A stretch of 64,000 bases of DNA from Rhodococcus oxybenzonivorans (lineage in GTDB: Bacteria > Actinomycetota > Actinomycetes > Mycobacteriales > Mycobacteriaceae): the NCBI RefSeq assembly GCF_003130705.1, contig NZ_CP021354.1:6014001-6078000 (forward strand), in the 5' to 3' direction. Shown here piece after piece: positions 26,303 through 35,328 of the stretch; position 1 is the first letter of the stretch, and each line of letters opens with the position of its first letter. The notes below the pieces were generated by a model, which was not told the origin of the DNA, made no database searches, and saw only the letters and a list, made by a program, of their open reading frames with translations. Position numbers and translations under genes: made by a program.

Positions 26303-28015
26303 ATGCCATCTCCACCTTCGAGTGACCATGCGGTGCTGGAAGCCGCCGTCGCCGACCTTCGCGCAATCCAGGATGCCGCCTGGCCACCGCAGGTACCGAA
26401 AACCGTCGAATATCCGATCGAGGATCGCACGGTCGTCGGCTACCTACGCCACTGGGCGACACGGCGTCCGGACACCGTGGCAATCGATTTCTACGGACGC
26501 CGAATCACGTACGCGGAGTTCGACGACCTGTCCGATCGGTTCGCTGGATGGCTGCTCGAACAAGGTGCCACGGCCGGTGACCGCGTCGGCGTGCATCTCG
26601 CGAACTGCCCGCAGTTTCACATCGCAATGCTCGGCATACTCAAAATCGGTGGAGTTCATGTGCCGATCAACCCACTATTCCGCGAACACGAACTGATCTA
26701 CGAACTCAACGACGCCGGGGTCGAGATCCTGCTGACCCAAGACGCTTTCGCGCCCATGGTCGAGTCGGTCCGGCGCGACACTCCCTTGCGCCACGTTGCG
26801 GTGACATCGCTGTCCGACCTGCTGCCGCCCGTCCCCAGCGTCCCTCCCCCCTTCCCTGTCGCCGACCCCGCGACCACGGACTGGGCCGAGATCATGGAGT
26901 CGCCCCGCGCGGAACCGGTTGCCACCGACCCCGACGCCCTCGCGGTGTTGAACTACACCGGGGGCACCACCGGAATGCCCAAGGGCTGTGAGCACACTCA
27001 GTGGCACATGGTCTACACCGCGGCTACCGCGACCGTGGCAGGCGGACGACGAGTCGGTGAGACACCACCGGTCGTTCTAGGTTTCCTTCCCATCTTCTGG
27101 ATTGCGGGAGAGGATTTCGGAATTCTGTACCCGCTGCTCAACGGCGGCACCGTCGTCCTCCTCACCCGTTGGGATCCCGAGGCCGCGGTGACGCTGATCG
27201 AACGATGCCGAGTGACCTCGATGGTCGGGACGGTCGACAATTATGTGGAACTGATGGGTCTTCCCGGATTCGCCGACCGCGATCTGTCGACACTCGACAA
27301 CGCCATGGCAGTGTCGTTCGTGTTGAAACTCGATCCGGCGATTCGTGCCCGGTGGCGCGACGCCACCGGACACGTGTTGCGAGAAGCCAGTTACGGGATG
27401 ACCGAAACCCACACCGCCGACACCATTACCCTCGGCTTCCACACCGGCGACTTCGACCTTCTCAGTGAACCGGTGTTCTGCGGGCTCCCCGTACCCGGCA
27501 CGGACATACTCGTCGTCGATGAGGCAGGCGTACCGGTTCCGATGGGCGAATCTGGTGAGATCATCGTGCGCAGCCCATCCCTGCTCACCGGCTACTACAG
27601 AAAACCCGAGGCCACGGCTGAGGCACTGCGCGGCGGATGGCTGTGGACCGGTGACATCGGCAAACTCGACGACAGAGGTGCTCTGCACTATCTGGCACGC
27701 AACAAGGAAATGATCAAGACCAACGGTATGAGCGTGTTTCCCTCGGAGGTAGAGGCACTGCTCCTGCTGCACCCCGCCATTCAGTGCGCTGCCGTGGTGC
27801 CCAAACCCGACTCGGCGAGAGGTCAGGTTCCTTTTGCTTTCGTCCAACTACTGCCTGATCACAACGTGTCGAGTGACGAACTGCGAGAGTGGGCAGCCCA
27901 GAACATGGCCGGCTACAAGGTACCCACCGTCGAAGTCCTCGACACTCTGCCCATGACTGCGACAGGGAAGGTCCGTAAGGCCGACCTGTTCACCCTTGCC
28001 GAGGAGTACAAGTGA
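26303..28015 (+). CDS. Acyl-CoA ligase (AMP-binding, ANL superfamily)
   Basis: A 570-residue ANL enzyme. It has the P-loop YTGGTTGMPKGCEHT near 216, the adenylate motif YGMTETHTAD near 370, the WLWTGDIGKLDDRG hinge region near 450, and the catalytic lysine in TATGKVRKADL near 555. It activates a carboxylic acid as acyl-AMP then acyl-CoA. It is translationally coupled (4-bp overlap) to the multidomain carboxylase, so the two probably act in sequence: activation then alpha-carboxylation. Chain length cannot be determined from sequence alone. Confidence 0.9.
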   Translation: MPSPPSSDHAVLEAAVADLRAIQDAAWPPQVPKTVEYPIEDRTVVGYLRHWATRRPDTVAIDFYGRRITYAEFDDLSDRFAGWLLEQGATAGDRVGVHLANCPQFHIAMLGILKIGGVHVPINPLFREHELIYELNDAGVEILLTQDAFAPMVESVRRDTPLRHVAVTSLSDLLPPVPSVPPPFPVADPATTDWAEIMESPRAEPVATDPDALAVLNYTGGTTGMPKGCEHTQWHMVYTAATATVAGGRRVGETPPVVLGFLPIFWIAGEDFGILYPLLNGGTVVLLTRWDPEAAVTLIERCRVTSMVGTVDNYVELMGLPGFADRDLSTLDNAMAVSFVLKLDPAIRARWRDATGHVLREASYGMTETHTADTITLGFHTGDFDLLSEPVFCGLPVPGTDILVVDEAGVPVPMGESGEIIVRSPSLLTGYYRKPEATAEALRGGWLWTGDIGKLDDRGALHYLARNKEMIKTNGMSVFPSEVEALLLLHPAIQCAAVVPKPDSARGQVPFAFVQLLPDHNVSSDELREWAAQNMAGYKVPTVEVLDTLPMTATGKVRKADLFTLAEEYK

Positions 28016-31000
28016 CACTGCTGGTCGCCAACCGTGGCGAGATCGCGCTGCGCATCATCCGCTCCGCCGCCGAGATGTCGATGGAGACGGTGGCCGTCTA
28101 CGCAGAGGACGATGCGGACTGCCCTCACGTGCGGGCCGCGACCGAGGCGGCGGCGCTGAGCGGTTCGGGCCCGGCCGCCTACCTCGACCACGCGGCACTT
28201 CTCGCAGTTGCGGAGAAATTTGGTGCCACCGTGATTCATCCGGGGTACGGGTTTCTCAGCGAGAACGCAGAATTCGCCCGCAAGTGCGCACAGGTCGGCG
28301 TGAACTTCGTGGGACCGAGCCCAGACCTGCTCGACGTCTTCGGGAACAAGTCGGCGGCCCGGGATGCAGCCGTCGCAGCGAAGGTGCCGGTGTTGCCGGC
28401 AACCAACGGCGCCACCGATCTCGACGGCGTCCACGCCTTCTTCGCGAGCCGGCCACAGGGCATCATGATCAAGGCACTTGCCGGTGGCGGTGGCCGCGGA
28501 ATACGCGCCGTGCACAGCGCCGACCACGTCGACGACGCCTACCGGCTCTGTGCGTCCGAAGCCCAGCTCGGCTTCGGCAACCCCGCCGTATTCGCGGAAG
28601 CTCTGCTGACGGGCGCGCGGCACATCGAGGTTCAGGTGGTGGCGGCGCCGTCGTCCGAGGGCGTGCGCGCGCTGGCACTCGGCGATCGTGACTGCAGCGT
28701 CCAGCGTCGACATCAGAAGTTGATAGAGATCGCACCGGCACAGGGCCTCGACCCGACGTTGCGCACCGAGCTACACGAGGCGGCCGCCCGCTTGTGCGCC
28801 AGTGTGGGGTACCGAGGACTTGCCACCGTCGAATTCCTCGTCTCTGCCGACGGGTTCTACTTCCTGGAAGTGAACCCGCGAATCCAGGTGGAACACACCG
28901 TGACCGAAGAAGTGACCGGTGTCGACCTGGTGGCGACACAGCTAGCGATCGCCGCCGGCACCGACTTCGAGTCGTTGCTCCTCCCCCACGGGATCACCGC
29001 CACAGGGCTCGACACTTCCGGTGAGCCTGCCGCGTCCCGGGGTATCGCGGTGCAGGCGAGGGTCAACATGGAGACGATGCGTTCCGACGGGCAAGCCGTT
29101 CCCGCGGCCGGCACTCTCACCGTGTTCTCCCCGCCGACCGGACCCGGTGTTCGGGTCGATACCTATGGGCGGCCGGGACTCTCCCCGAGCCCGCGTTACG
29201 ACTCCCTCCTCGCCAAGGTGATCGTCCTCTCGCGCGGACCCGCATTTTCTGCTGCCGTTCGGAAAGCGGAGGCGGCGCTCGCCGAGTTCGAGATCGAAGG
29301 CGTCCCCACCAACATCGCGTTCCTGCGTGCCATCCTCACCGATCCGGATTTCGGCAGCGGGGTCGTAGGCACCGATTATCTCGGCGAGCGAATGAGCAGA
29401 CTGGTCGAGGACGCGCAGGCCCAGCAGGGGCCGCACGTTCCGTCCACCGCCGTCGAGTTGCGCGCCGGCCAGGAAGTGTTGCGGGCGGAGTTGGCCGGAA
29501 CCATCGTCGAAGTGGTCGACGAAGGTCGTAACGTCGACTCGGGCGCCGCGTTGGTGGTACTCGAAGCGATGAAGATGCAACACGCGATCGCCAGCCCCGC
29601 GGCCGCGGTGGTGGAACGACTGCTGGTCGCTCCGGGACAAACGGTGGCTACCGGGGATCCACTCGTCGTCATCCGCCGCACCGGTGCCGATTCAGCCGAG
29701 ATGGCAGACATTGCCGTCGACCTGGACCGTGCACGCGAGGATCTGGCCGAGGTCCGGCACCGGCACGAGGTAACCCTCGACGCCGCCCGTCCCGCCGCCA
29801 TGGCCAAGCGGGCGAAGCTCGGTCGCCGCAGCGCCCGGGCGAACATCGAGAACCTCGTCGACCCCGGCAGTTTCGTCGAATACGGTCCCCTCGTCCTCGC
29901 GGCGCAGCGCAGCCGTCGCTCCGAACAGGACCTGATCGACAACACTCCGGCCGACGGCCTGGTCGCGGGACTCGCGACCATCAACGGTGACGTGTTCAGC
30001 GCGGCTGCGTCGGAGGCTGTGGTGCTGTCGTATGACTACACCGTCCTCGCGGGTACGCAGGGGATGCGCAACCATGCGAAGACCGACCGGGTGATCGGAT
30101 TGGCTGCCCGCAAACAGATTCCGTTGGTTCTGTTCGCCGAGGGCGGCGGCGGCCGGCCAGGCGATACCGACGCCGGTACCGCGGCCGGACTCGACCTCGA
30201 CACGTTCCGGTCGCTCGCGGCGCTGAACGGGAAGGTGCCGTTGATCTCGATAGTGTCGGGCCGGTGCTTCGCGGGTAATGCCGCGCTGGCCGGGGTCTGC
30301 GACGTCCTCATCGCCACACCCGACGCAAATATCGGCATGGGTGGACCGGCCATGGTGGAGGGCGGCGGGCTGGGTGTGTACCGGCCGGAGGACATCGGAC
30401 CCGTCGAGGTGCAACGACGCAATGGGGTGATCGATCTCCTTGCCCGGGACGAGGCTCACGCGGTGGAGCTGGCCAAACGGTATCTGTCGTACTTCCAGGG
30501 CCCCCTTGCACAGTGGTCTTCCCCGGACGAACGGATTGCCCGGCACGTCGTTCCTGAGAACCGGTTACGCGCGTATGACGTTCGCACTGCCGTCGACGCG
30601 ATCGCGGACGTCGACTCGGTACTCGAACTGCGACCCGACTACGGGGTCGGCATCGTGACGGCACTGATGCGGGTCGAAGGGCACCCCTACGGAGTGGTCG
30701 CCAACAGCAGTCATCACCTGGGCGGCGCCATCGACGCCGTCGCGGCAGACAAGATGGCTGACTTCCTGCGACTGTGCGAGTCGTTCGGTCTTCCGGTGGT
30801 TTCTCTCTGCGACACACCGGGCTTCATGGTGGGACCGGATTCGGAGAAGGAGGCAACCGTACGCCGGTTCGGCGCGCTGTTCATCGCGGGCGCGCGGATG
30901 ACCGTGCCTTACGGCACGATCATCCTGCGCAAGGGCTACGGCCTCGGAGCGATGGCCATGGCGGGCGGATCGTTCCACGCCTCACAGTTCACGGTCGCCT

Positions 31001-31233
31001 GGCCGACCGGCGAAATCGGGGCCATGGGCTTGGAAGGTGCCGTCCGACTCGGATTCCGGAAGGAACTCGACGCGATCGACGATCCGGCCCAGCGCGACGC
31101 GGCGTTCACCCAGCTGGTCGATGCGGCGTACCAGCAGGGCAAGGCACTGAACGCGGCCACGATCTTCGAACTCGACGACGTGATCGACCCCGCCCAGTCC
31201 CGGGCCTGGATCGTGCGCCTCCGCCGCCCGTGA
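28012..31233 (+). CDS. Single-chain long-chain acyl-CoA carboxylase (BC-BCCP-CT)
   Basis: A 1073-residue biotin enzyme with three parts in one chain. The biotin carboxylase is about residues 1-450 (LLVANRGEIALRIIRSA, ATP-grasp loop GGGGRG near 160, FLEVNPRIQVEHTVTEE). The biotin carrier domain has EAMKMQ with biotinyl Lys521. The carboxyltransferase spans about 560-1073 (HPYGVVANSSHHLGGAID, CDTPGFMVGPDSE). Size and order match the single-chain long-chain acyl-CoA carboxylase (LCC) described from Mycobacterium avium paratuberculosis, a homohexamer that carboxylates short to long acyl-CoAs. It starts with GTG overlapping the ligase stop. Confidence 0.9.
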   Translation: MTLLVANRGEIALRIIRSAAEMSMETVAVYAEDDADCPHVRAATEAAALSGSGPAAYLDHAALLAVAEKFGATVIHPGYGFLSENAEFARKCAQVGVNFVGPSPDLLDVFGNKSAARDAAVAAKVPVLPATNGATDLDGVHAFFASRPQGIMIKALAGGGGRGIRAVHSADHVDDAYRLCASEAQLGFGNPAVFAEALLTGARHIEVQVVAAPSSEGVRALALGDRDCSVQRRHQKLIEIAPAQGLDPTLRTELHEAAARLCASVGYRGLATVEFLVSADGFYFLEVNPRIQVEHTVTEEVTGVDLVATQLAIAAGTDFESLLLPHGITATGLDTSGEPAASRGIAVQARVNMETMRSDGQAVPAAGTLTVFSPPTGPGVRVDTYGRPGLSPSPRYDSLLAKVIVLSRGPAFSAAVRKAEAALAEFEIEGVPTNIAFLRAILTDPDFGSGVVGTDYLGERMSRLVEDAQAQQGPHVPSTAVELRAGQEVLRAELAGTIVEVVDEGRNVDSGAALVVLEAMKMQHAIASPAAAVVERLLVAPGQTVATGDPLVVIRRTGADSAEMADIAVDLDRAREDLAEVRHRHEVTLDAARPAAMAKRAKLGRRSARANIENLVDPGSFVEYGPLVLAAQRSRRSEQDLIDNTPADGLVAGLATINGDVFSAAASEAVVLSYDYTVLAGTQGMRNHAKTDRVIGLAARKQIPLVLFAEGGGGRPGDTDAGTAAGLDLDTFRSLAALNGKVPLISIVSGRCFAGNAALAGVCDVLIATPDANIGMGGPAMVEGGGLGVYRPEDIGPVEVQRRNGVIDLLARDEAHAVELAKRYLSYFQGPLAQWSSPDERIARHVVPENRLRAYDVRTAVDAIADVDSVLELRPDYGVGIVTALMRVEGHPYGVVANSSHHLGGAIDAVAADKMADFLRLCESFGLPVVSLCDTPGFMVGPDSEKEATVRRFGALFIAGARMTVPYGTIILRKGYGLGAMAMAGGSFHASQFTVAWPTGEIGAMGLEGAVRLGFRKELDAIDDPAQRDAAFTQLVDAAYQQGKALNAATIFELDDVIDPAQSRAWIVRLRRP

Positions 31234-31269
31234 GTACTTGTTAACCGCCCAATGTTAATAAGCACTCAC
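31230..31269. terminator. Hairpin spanning both convergent stop codons
   Basis: Bases 31230-31245 pair with 31254-31269 (14 of 16 positions, 8-nt loop). The stem includes the stop codon of the carboxylase (31231-31233) and that of the convergent reductase (31255-31257), so it serves as a two-way terminator in a gap of only about 20 bp. Confidence 0.65.
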
Positions 31270-32256
31270 GGGGGCGAAGCCCACGACGGCACGGCCCGAG
31301 TAGGACCCGGCCCGCACCTGGTCGATCACCGACACCACCTCGGCGATCGGAACGTCGTGGGTGATTGCGTCGAGGTGCGTCGGCGCCAGATCGGTGGCGA
31401 GGCGTTTCCACAGGCGACGGCGCTGCGCGATCGGGTACTGCACCGAATCGATACCGAGCAGGCTGACCCCGCGGAGGATGAACGGCAGCACCGTGGTGTC
31501 GAGCCCGGACCCACCGGTGAGTCCGCTGGCCGCCACCGAGCCGCCGTACTCGATGGTGCTGAGCACGTGTGCGAGGGTGGCACCGCCGACGCAATCGACC
31601 GCGGCCGCCCACTGCGCCTTGCCGAGCGGACGAGGCTTGGTGTCGGGTTCGGGTAGCCGTCCGATCACCTTGCTCGCACCGAGGCCGGTCAGTAGCTCGG
31701 CCTTCTCGGGTTTCCCGCTCGATGCCACAACCTCGAAGCCGGCAGCGGCCAGAAGGTCGACGGCAACCGTGCCCACACCGCCGCTCGCGCCGGTGACCAG
31801 CACCGGACCGTCGCCCGGTTCGAGTCCGCGGGACAGCAACGCCTCGACGCTCATCGCGGCCGTGAAACCGGCTGTCCCGATAGCTGCCGCGGTCCGGGTC
31901 GACATGCCGTCCAGACGCACCACCCAGTCGGCCGGGACCCGGGCGAACTGCGCGTACCCACCGTGGCGGGCGGTACCGATGTCGTACCCGTGCGCGACTA
32001 CCTTGTCGCCGACCGCGAACTCCGACGACTCCGACTCGACGACGGTGCCGGCGAGGTCGATGCCGGGCACGATCGGGTATGCGCGTACCACTCCGCCTTT
32101 CGGGGTGAGCGCAAGTGCATCCTTGAAGTTCACGCTGGAGTACTCGACCTGAATGGTGACCTCACCCGGCGGGAGAAACGACTCGTCGACCGTGTCGGGG
32201 GCGAGTTCGATCCTGCCCTCGTTCTCGCGAGCGATCCAGGCGGTGAAGTCCTTCAT
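31255..32256 (-). CDS. AcuI/YhdH-type acrylyl-CoA reductase/quinone oxidoreductase
   Basis: A 333-residue MDR-superfamily enzyme without zinc ligands. The hallmarks are SSVNFKDALALTPKGGVVR, YPIVPGIDLAGTV, and the NADPH-binding VTGASGGVGTVAVDLLAAAG. AcuI reduces acrylyl-CoA to propionyl-CoA, which would fit beside an acyl-CoA carboxylase, but YhdH-like relatives also reduce general electrophiles. ATG 32256 has AGGAGAT about 7 nt upstream. It is convergent with the carboxylase gene. Confidence 0.85.
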   Translation of the reverse strand: MKDFTAWIARENEGRIELAPDTVDESFLPPGEVTIQVEYSSVNFKDALALTPKGGVVRAYPIVPGIDLAGTVVESESSEFAVGDKVVAHGYDIGTARHGGYAQFARVPADWVVRLDGMSTRTAAAIGTAGFTAAMSVEALLSRGLEPGDGPVLVTGASGGVGTVAVDLLAAAGFEVVASSGKPEKAELLTGLGASKVIGRLPEPDTKPRPLGKAQWAAAVDCVGGATLAHVLSTIEYGGSVAASGLTGGSGLDTTVLPFILRGVSLLGIDSVQYPIAQRRRLWKRLATDLAPTHLDAITHDVPIAEVVSVIDQVRAGSYSGRAVVGFAPVSAY

Positions 32257-32290
32257 CAGTTGATCTCCTGACCTCGAGAATGGTGACGGT

Positions 32291-33268
32291 TCACTCACGG
32301 TACAGAAGCGACAGCGATCGGTCGGCGTTGAACAGCGCCTCGCGGTCGAACGTCGATGTGGACGCGAGAAGCTCATCCGCGCCGGTGCGGGCGAACAGGG
32401 AGTCGAGCCGCTCCCGCACCTCGTCCGCCGTTCCGTGGATCGACGACTCGATCGACGCGTCGATCTGCTCACGCATCCGCTGTGTCCACGGCCGATCGCG
32501 CAGGACCGAGACCGGTTCGAGGGCCGGAAACTCGCCTGTCCGGCTCGACGACGCCAGCGCCCACGCCTCCGACAGCAGGAGATCGCGCGCCGCGTCGGTG
32601 CTGTCCGCGATCATCACCTCGAGCGAGATCACCACGTAGGGCTTTCGGTTCCCCGGTGAGGGTACGAATTCGTCGCGGTAGCGATCGAGCTCTGGGATCC
32701 TGCCCGCGGTGCTGCCCAGTATCGGTCCGCCTACCACTACGGGCAGTCCGGCGCGCGCGGCGAAGTCGAGCCCCCGCCGGGTGGCGAGCACGAACATCGG
32801 GGGTGCCGCCTCCACCCGAGGTCGTGCGGTGACCGGCGCCGCCCCCTCCAGATACCGCCGCAGCTCGTCGAGGTCGTCCGCGAACGTATCGGGTGCAGTG
32901 CGGTCGCGGCGCAGAGCGTCACGGACCGGTCTGGTGAATCCCAGAGACCGCCCCACTCCCAGATCGATCCGCCGCGGGTACAGGGCTTCGAGCATCAGGA
33001 ATTGTTCCGCCACCACGATCGGCTGATGATTGGGCAGCATCACGCCACCCGATCCCAGCCGAATGCGGTCGGTGCGGGCTCCGATCGCGGCGAGGAGTAC
33101 CGGCGGGGAGCCACTCGCGATCCCCGGGACCCCGTGATGCTCCGCCACCCAGAACCGGTGGAACCCGAGCTGCTCGGCGTGCACCGCCCTGTCGATCGTC
33201 CCCGTCAGCGCGGCGGCGTCGGGCACGCCGGCACGCGTGCGGGATCGGTCCAGGATCGACAGCTTCAC
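32291..33268 (-). CDS. LLM-class flavin-dependent oxidoreductase
   Basis: A 325-residue luciferase-like (LLM) TIM-barrel protein, group MsnO8-like: LSILDRSRTRAG at the start, GFHRFWVAEHHGVPGIASGSP, IRLGSGGVMLPNHQP and RIDLGVGRSLG. Such proteins use FMN/FMNH2 or F420. It starts with GTG, 34 bp upstream of the AcuI-like gene in the same direction, so the two may be co-transcribed. Substrate unknown. Confidence 0.85.
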   Translation of the reverse strand: MKLSILDRSRTRAGVPDAAALTGTIDRAVHAEQLGFHRFWVAEHHGVPGIASGSPPVLLAAIGARTDRIRLGSGGVMLPNHQPIVVAEQFLMLEALYPRRIDLGVGRSLGFTRPVRDALRRDRTAPDTFADDLDELRRYLEGAAPVTARPRVEAAPPMFVLATRRGLDFAARAGLPVVVGGPILGSTAGRIPELDRYRDEFVPSPGNRKPYVVISLEVMIADSTDAARDLLLSEAWALASSSRTGEFPALEPVSVLRDRPWTQRMREQIDASIESSIHGTADEVRERLDSLFARTGADELLASTSTFDREALFNADRSLSLLYRE

Positions 33269-33309
33269 CCTCGACGCAACCGTCGCTCCGACCCAACTAT
33301 TTCCCGCAG

Positions 33310-34728
33310 CTACACCGCGGACACTTGCGAAGACCGGCTGTCGCGCATGTTTCGGGACGTGAGGACGCCGACGAGCAGCACGACTCCCGCAGCCGCGATG
33401 AACCAGCCGGTGCGGTGCAGTCCGTCGTCACCGATGATGTGTCCGGCGGTGGCCTGGAGCACCACCGCCGACAGATTCGCACCGATGTATTGGACGGTGC
33501 GGTACATCCCGATTGCCGTGCCCACCTCCTCGACCGACGTCACCGAGCTGATCAGATTCTGGTTGCCGATGTTGTTGAAGCCATTCGGTATTCCGAGTAC
33601 GGCGGCGACGAGCAGCAGCACCACGATCGGTGCGGTACTTCTCTCGACCGAGGCGAGGAGCAGGCCACCCACTAGCAGCGCACAGGTACCGACGGCGAGC
33701 GTCCGCCGGGCGCCGTGCCGCCGGTAGATTCTCGACGCGAGCATCGTCGAGCCGATGCCGACCACTGCGACGGGCAGCATTGTCAGGCCCGCCTCGGTGG
33801 CACTCATGCCGCGTGAATATTGCAGCCACTGCGGCACTCCGAAGAAAACACAGTAGAACGCCGTATAGGTCAGCAGAGTGCGCGCAAGGGTCGCGCCGAG
33901 TGCGCGGTTGCGGGTGAGCGCCCGGACGTCGATGAACGGTTCCGGCGCCCGCCCTTCCCACTGGACGAATGCGGCGAGAGCGAGCGCCCACACCGGCAGC
34001 AGCCACCAGAGCGGTTCCGACGTCGACGACAGCAGGAACAGCATCGTCGAGGACACCAGTACCAGGAACAACAGCACCCCGGCGAGGTCGAGTGAGTGCA
34101 GCAACTGCCGGTGACCGACCGACGAACCGCCGACGAAGCCGACGTCGGCGAACCGCACAACGGCCAGGGCGCTGAAGGCGATGATCGGCAGATTGATCCA
34201 CATGATCGACTGCCACCCGAAGGCGCCGACGAGCAGACCACCCAGCGTGGGCCCCAGGGCGACGACCGCCTGACTACAGATGGCGAGTGTCGTGATCGCG
34301 GTACGCGGCTGCGCGTCGTACTTCTCCGCGTAACCCCGGATCATCGTCATGGCATTGGGATACTGTGTGGCAGTTCCAATTCCGACCAGTATTCGTGAGA
34401 AGATCAGCCAGCCGACCGACGGCGCCAGCAACCCCGCGATCGACCCCAACGCCACCAGCGCGAGACCACCGAGATACACCCGTCGAGCGCCGAGCAGCGA
34501 ACCGAGCTTGCCCGCCATCGGGGCGGTCACGGCGGTCGCGATGTACAGGGCAGAGATCACCCAGGCAATTCCGGATGAGGGGCCGAACTGTGCGGCGATA
34601 CCGACGATCGCGATGGCGATCATCGACGAGTTCAGCGGCTGGAGAATACTGCCGGTTGCGACCGAGCCGCTGACCCGAAACGGTACCCGGCGGGCGTCCT
34701 GTGTCGGAGTGGTGTCGGTGACCGTCAC
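33310..34728 (-). CDS. MFS efflux transporter (DHA2-type, 14 helices)
   Basis: A 472-residue integral membrane protein with about 14 hydrophobic segments. Motif A is GKLGSLLGARRVYLGG, and the motif C-like antiporter region is QAVVALGPTLGGLLVGAFGWQSIMWINLP. These features place it with drug:H+ antiporters. The GTG start overlaps the marR stop by 4 bp, so the efflux pump is under the control of the MarR regulator upstream. Substrate unknown. Confidence 0.87.
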   Translation of the reverse strand: MTVTDTTPTQDARRVPFRVSGSVATGSILQPLNSSMIAIAIVGIAAQFGPSSGIAWVISALYIATAVTAPMAGKLGSLLGARRVYLGGLALVALGSIAGLLAPSVGWLIFSRILVGIGTATQYPNAMTMIRGYAEKYDAQPRTAITTLAICSQAVVALGPTLGGLLVGAFGWQSIMWINLPIIAFSALAVVRFADVGFVGGSSVGHRQLLHSLDLAGVLLFLVLVSSTMLFLLSSTSEPLWWLLPVWALALAAFVQWEGRAPEPFIDVRALTRNRALGATLARTLLTYTAFYCVFFGVPQWLQYSRGMSATEAGLTMLPVAVVGIGSTMLASRIYRRHGARRTLAVGTCALLVGGLLLASVERSTAPIVVLLLVAAVLGIPNGFNNIGNQNLISSVTSVEEVGTAIGMYRTVQYIGANLSAVVLQATAGHIIGDDGLHRTGWFIAAAGVVLLVGVLTSRNMRDSRSSQVSAV

Positions 34729-35207
34729 GGAGTCATCAGTGACTCCTTACGCGAACCCGACCCGGCAGAGTCGGCGAGCCGCCCCCGATCCGGAACGTCG
34801 GCGAGCCGCCTCAGCAACCTGCCGGCGATGAAGAGTAAGTCACGCTCGGCGTCCGTGCAGGTGTCAGCCAACGCCGCCGACAACCATTCACTGCGTTGGG
34901 CCCGGTCGGCGGCCAGCATCCGATGCCCGGACTCGGTGATGGCGATGAGACTGGCGCGCGCGTCCTGTGGGTCCACTGTCCGCGAAACCATGCCCGAATC
35001 TTCGAGCATGGTGACCGTGCGGGCGATGGACTGGGGAGTCACCTGCTCGAGGTCGGCGAGCGTCTTGGCGCTCATCGGTCCTTCTCGATCGAGGTGGGCG
35101 AGTGCCTGGAGTTGCGTGGGCGTAAGCAGGTGGCCTGCCCTTTTGGTGCGGATGCGCCTTGTGAACAGCACTATGTCTTCGCGGAGCTGATCTACTCGCT
35201 CGTCCAT
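34725..35207 (-). CDS. MarR-family regulator
   Basis: A 160-residue winged-helix protein. It has LTPTQLQALAHL, SAKTLADLEQVTPQSIARTVTMLEDSGMVSRTVDPQDARASLIAIT and the C-terminal dimer helix. First gene of a two-gene unit with the MFS exporter. A 21-bp inverted repeat at 35232-35252, 25 bp upstream of its ATG, is the likely autorepression site. Confidence 0.9.
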   Translation of the reverse strand: MDERVDQLREDIVLFTRRIRTKRAGHLLTPTQLQALAHLDREGPMSAKTLADLEQVTPQSIARTVTMLEDSGMVSRTVDPQDARASLIAITESGHRMLAADRAQRSEWLSAALADTCTDAERDLLFIAGRLLRRLADVPDRGRLADSAGSGSRKESLMTP

Positions 35208-35231
35208 TGCGGCCTCCCTGCTTCAGTGTCG

Positions 35232-35252
35232 TTAGCCAGTCTAGCTGTCTAA
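35232..35252. promoter_or_regulatory. Probable MarR operator
   Basis: Inverted repeat TTAGnCAG-N5-CTGnCTAA, centred 35 bp upstream of the marR ATG. Half-site length and symmetry are typical for MarR dimers. Assignment is from position. Confidence 0.55.
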
Positions 35253-35328
35253 TGAACTTCCGGCCAGGTGAGTTTTGTCTCGATACATCGAAGTAATATG
35301 GGACAGTTGGACAGCAAACCTGGATAAT

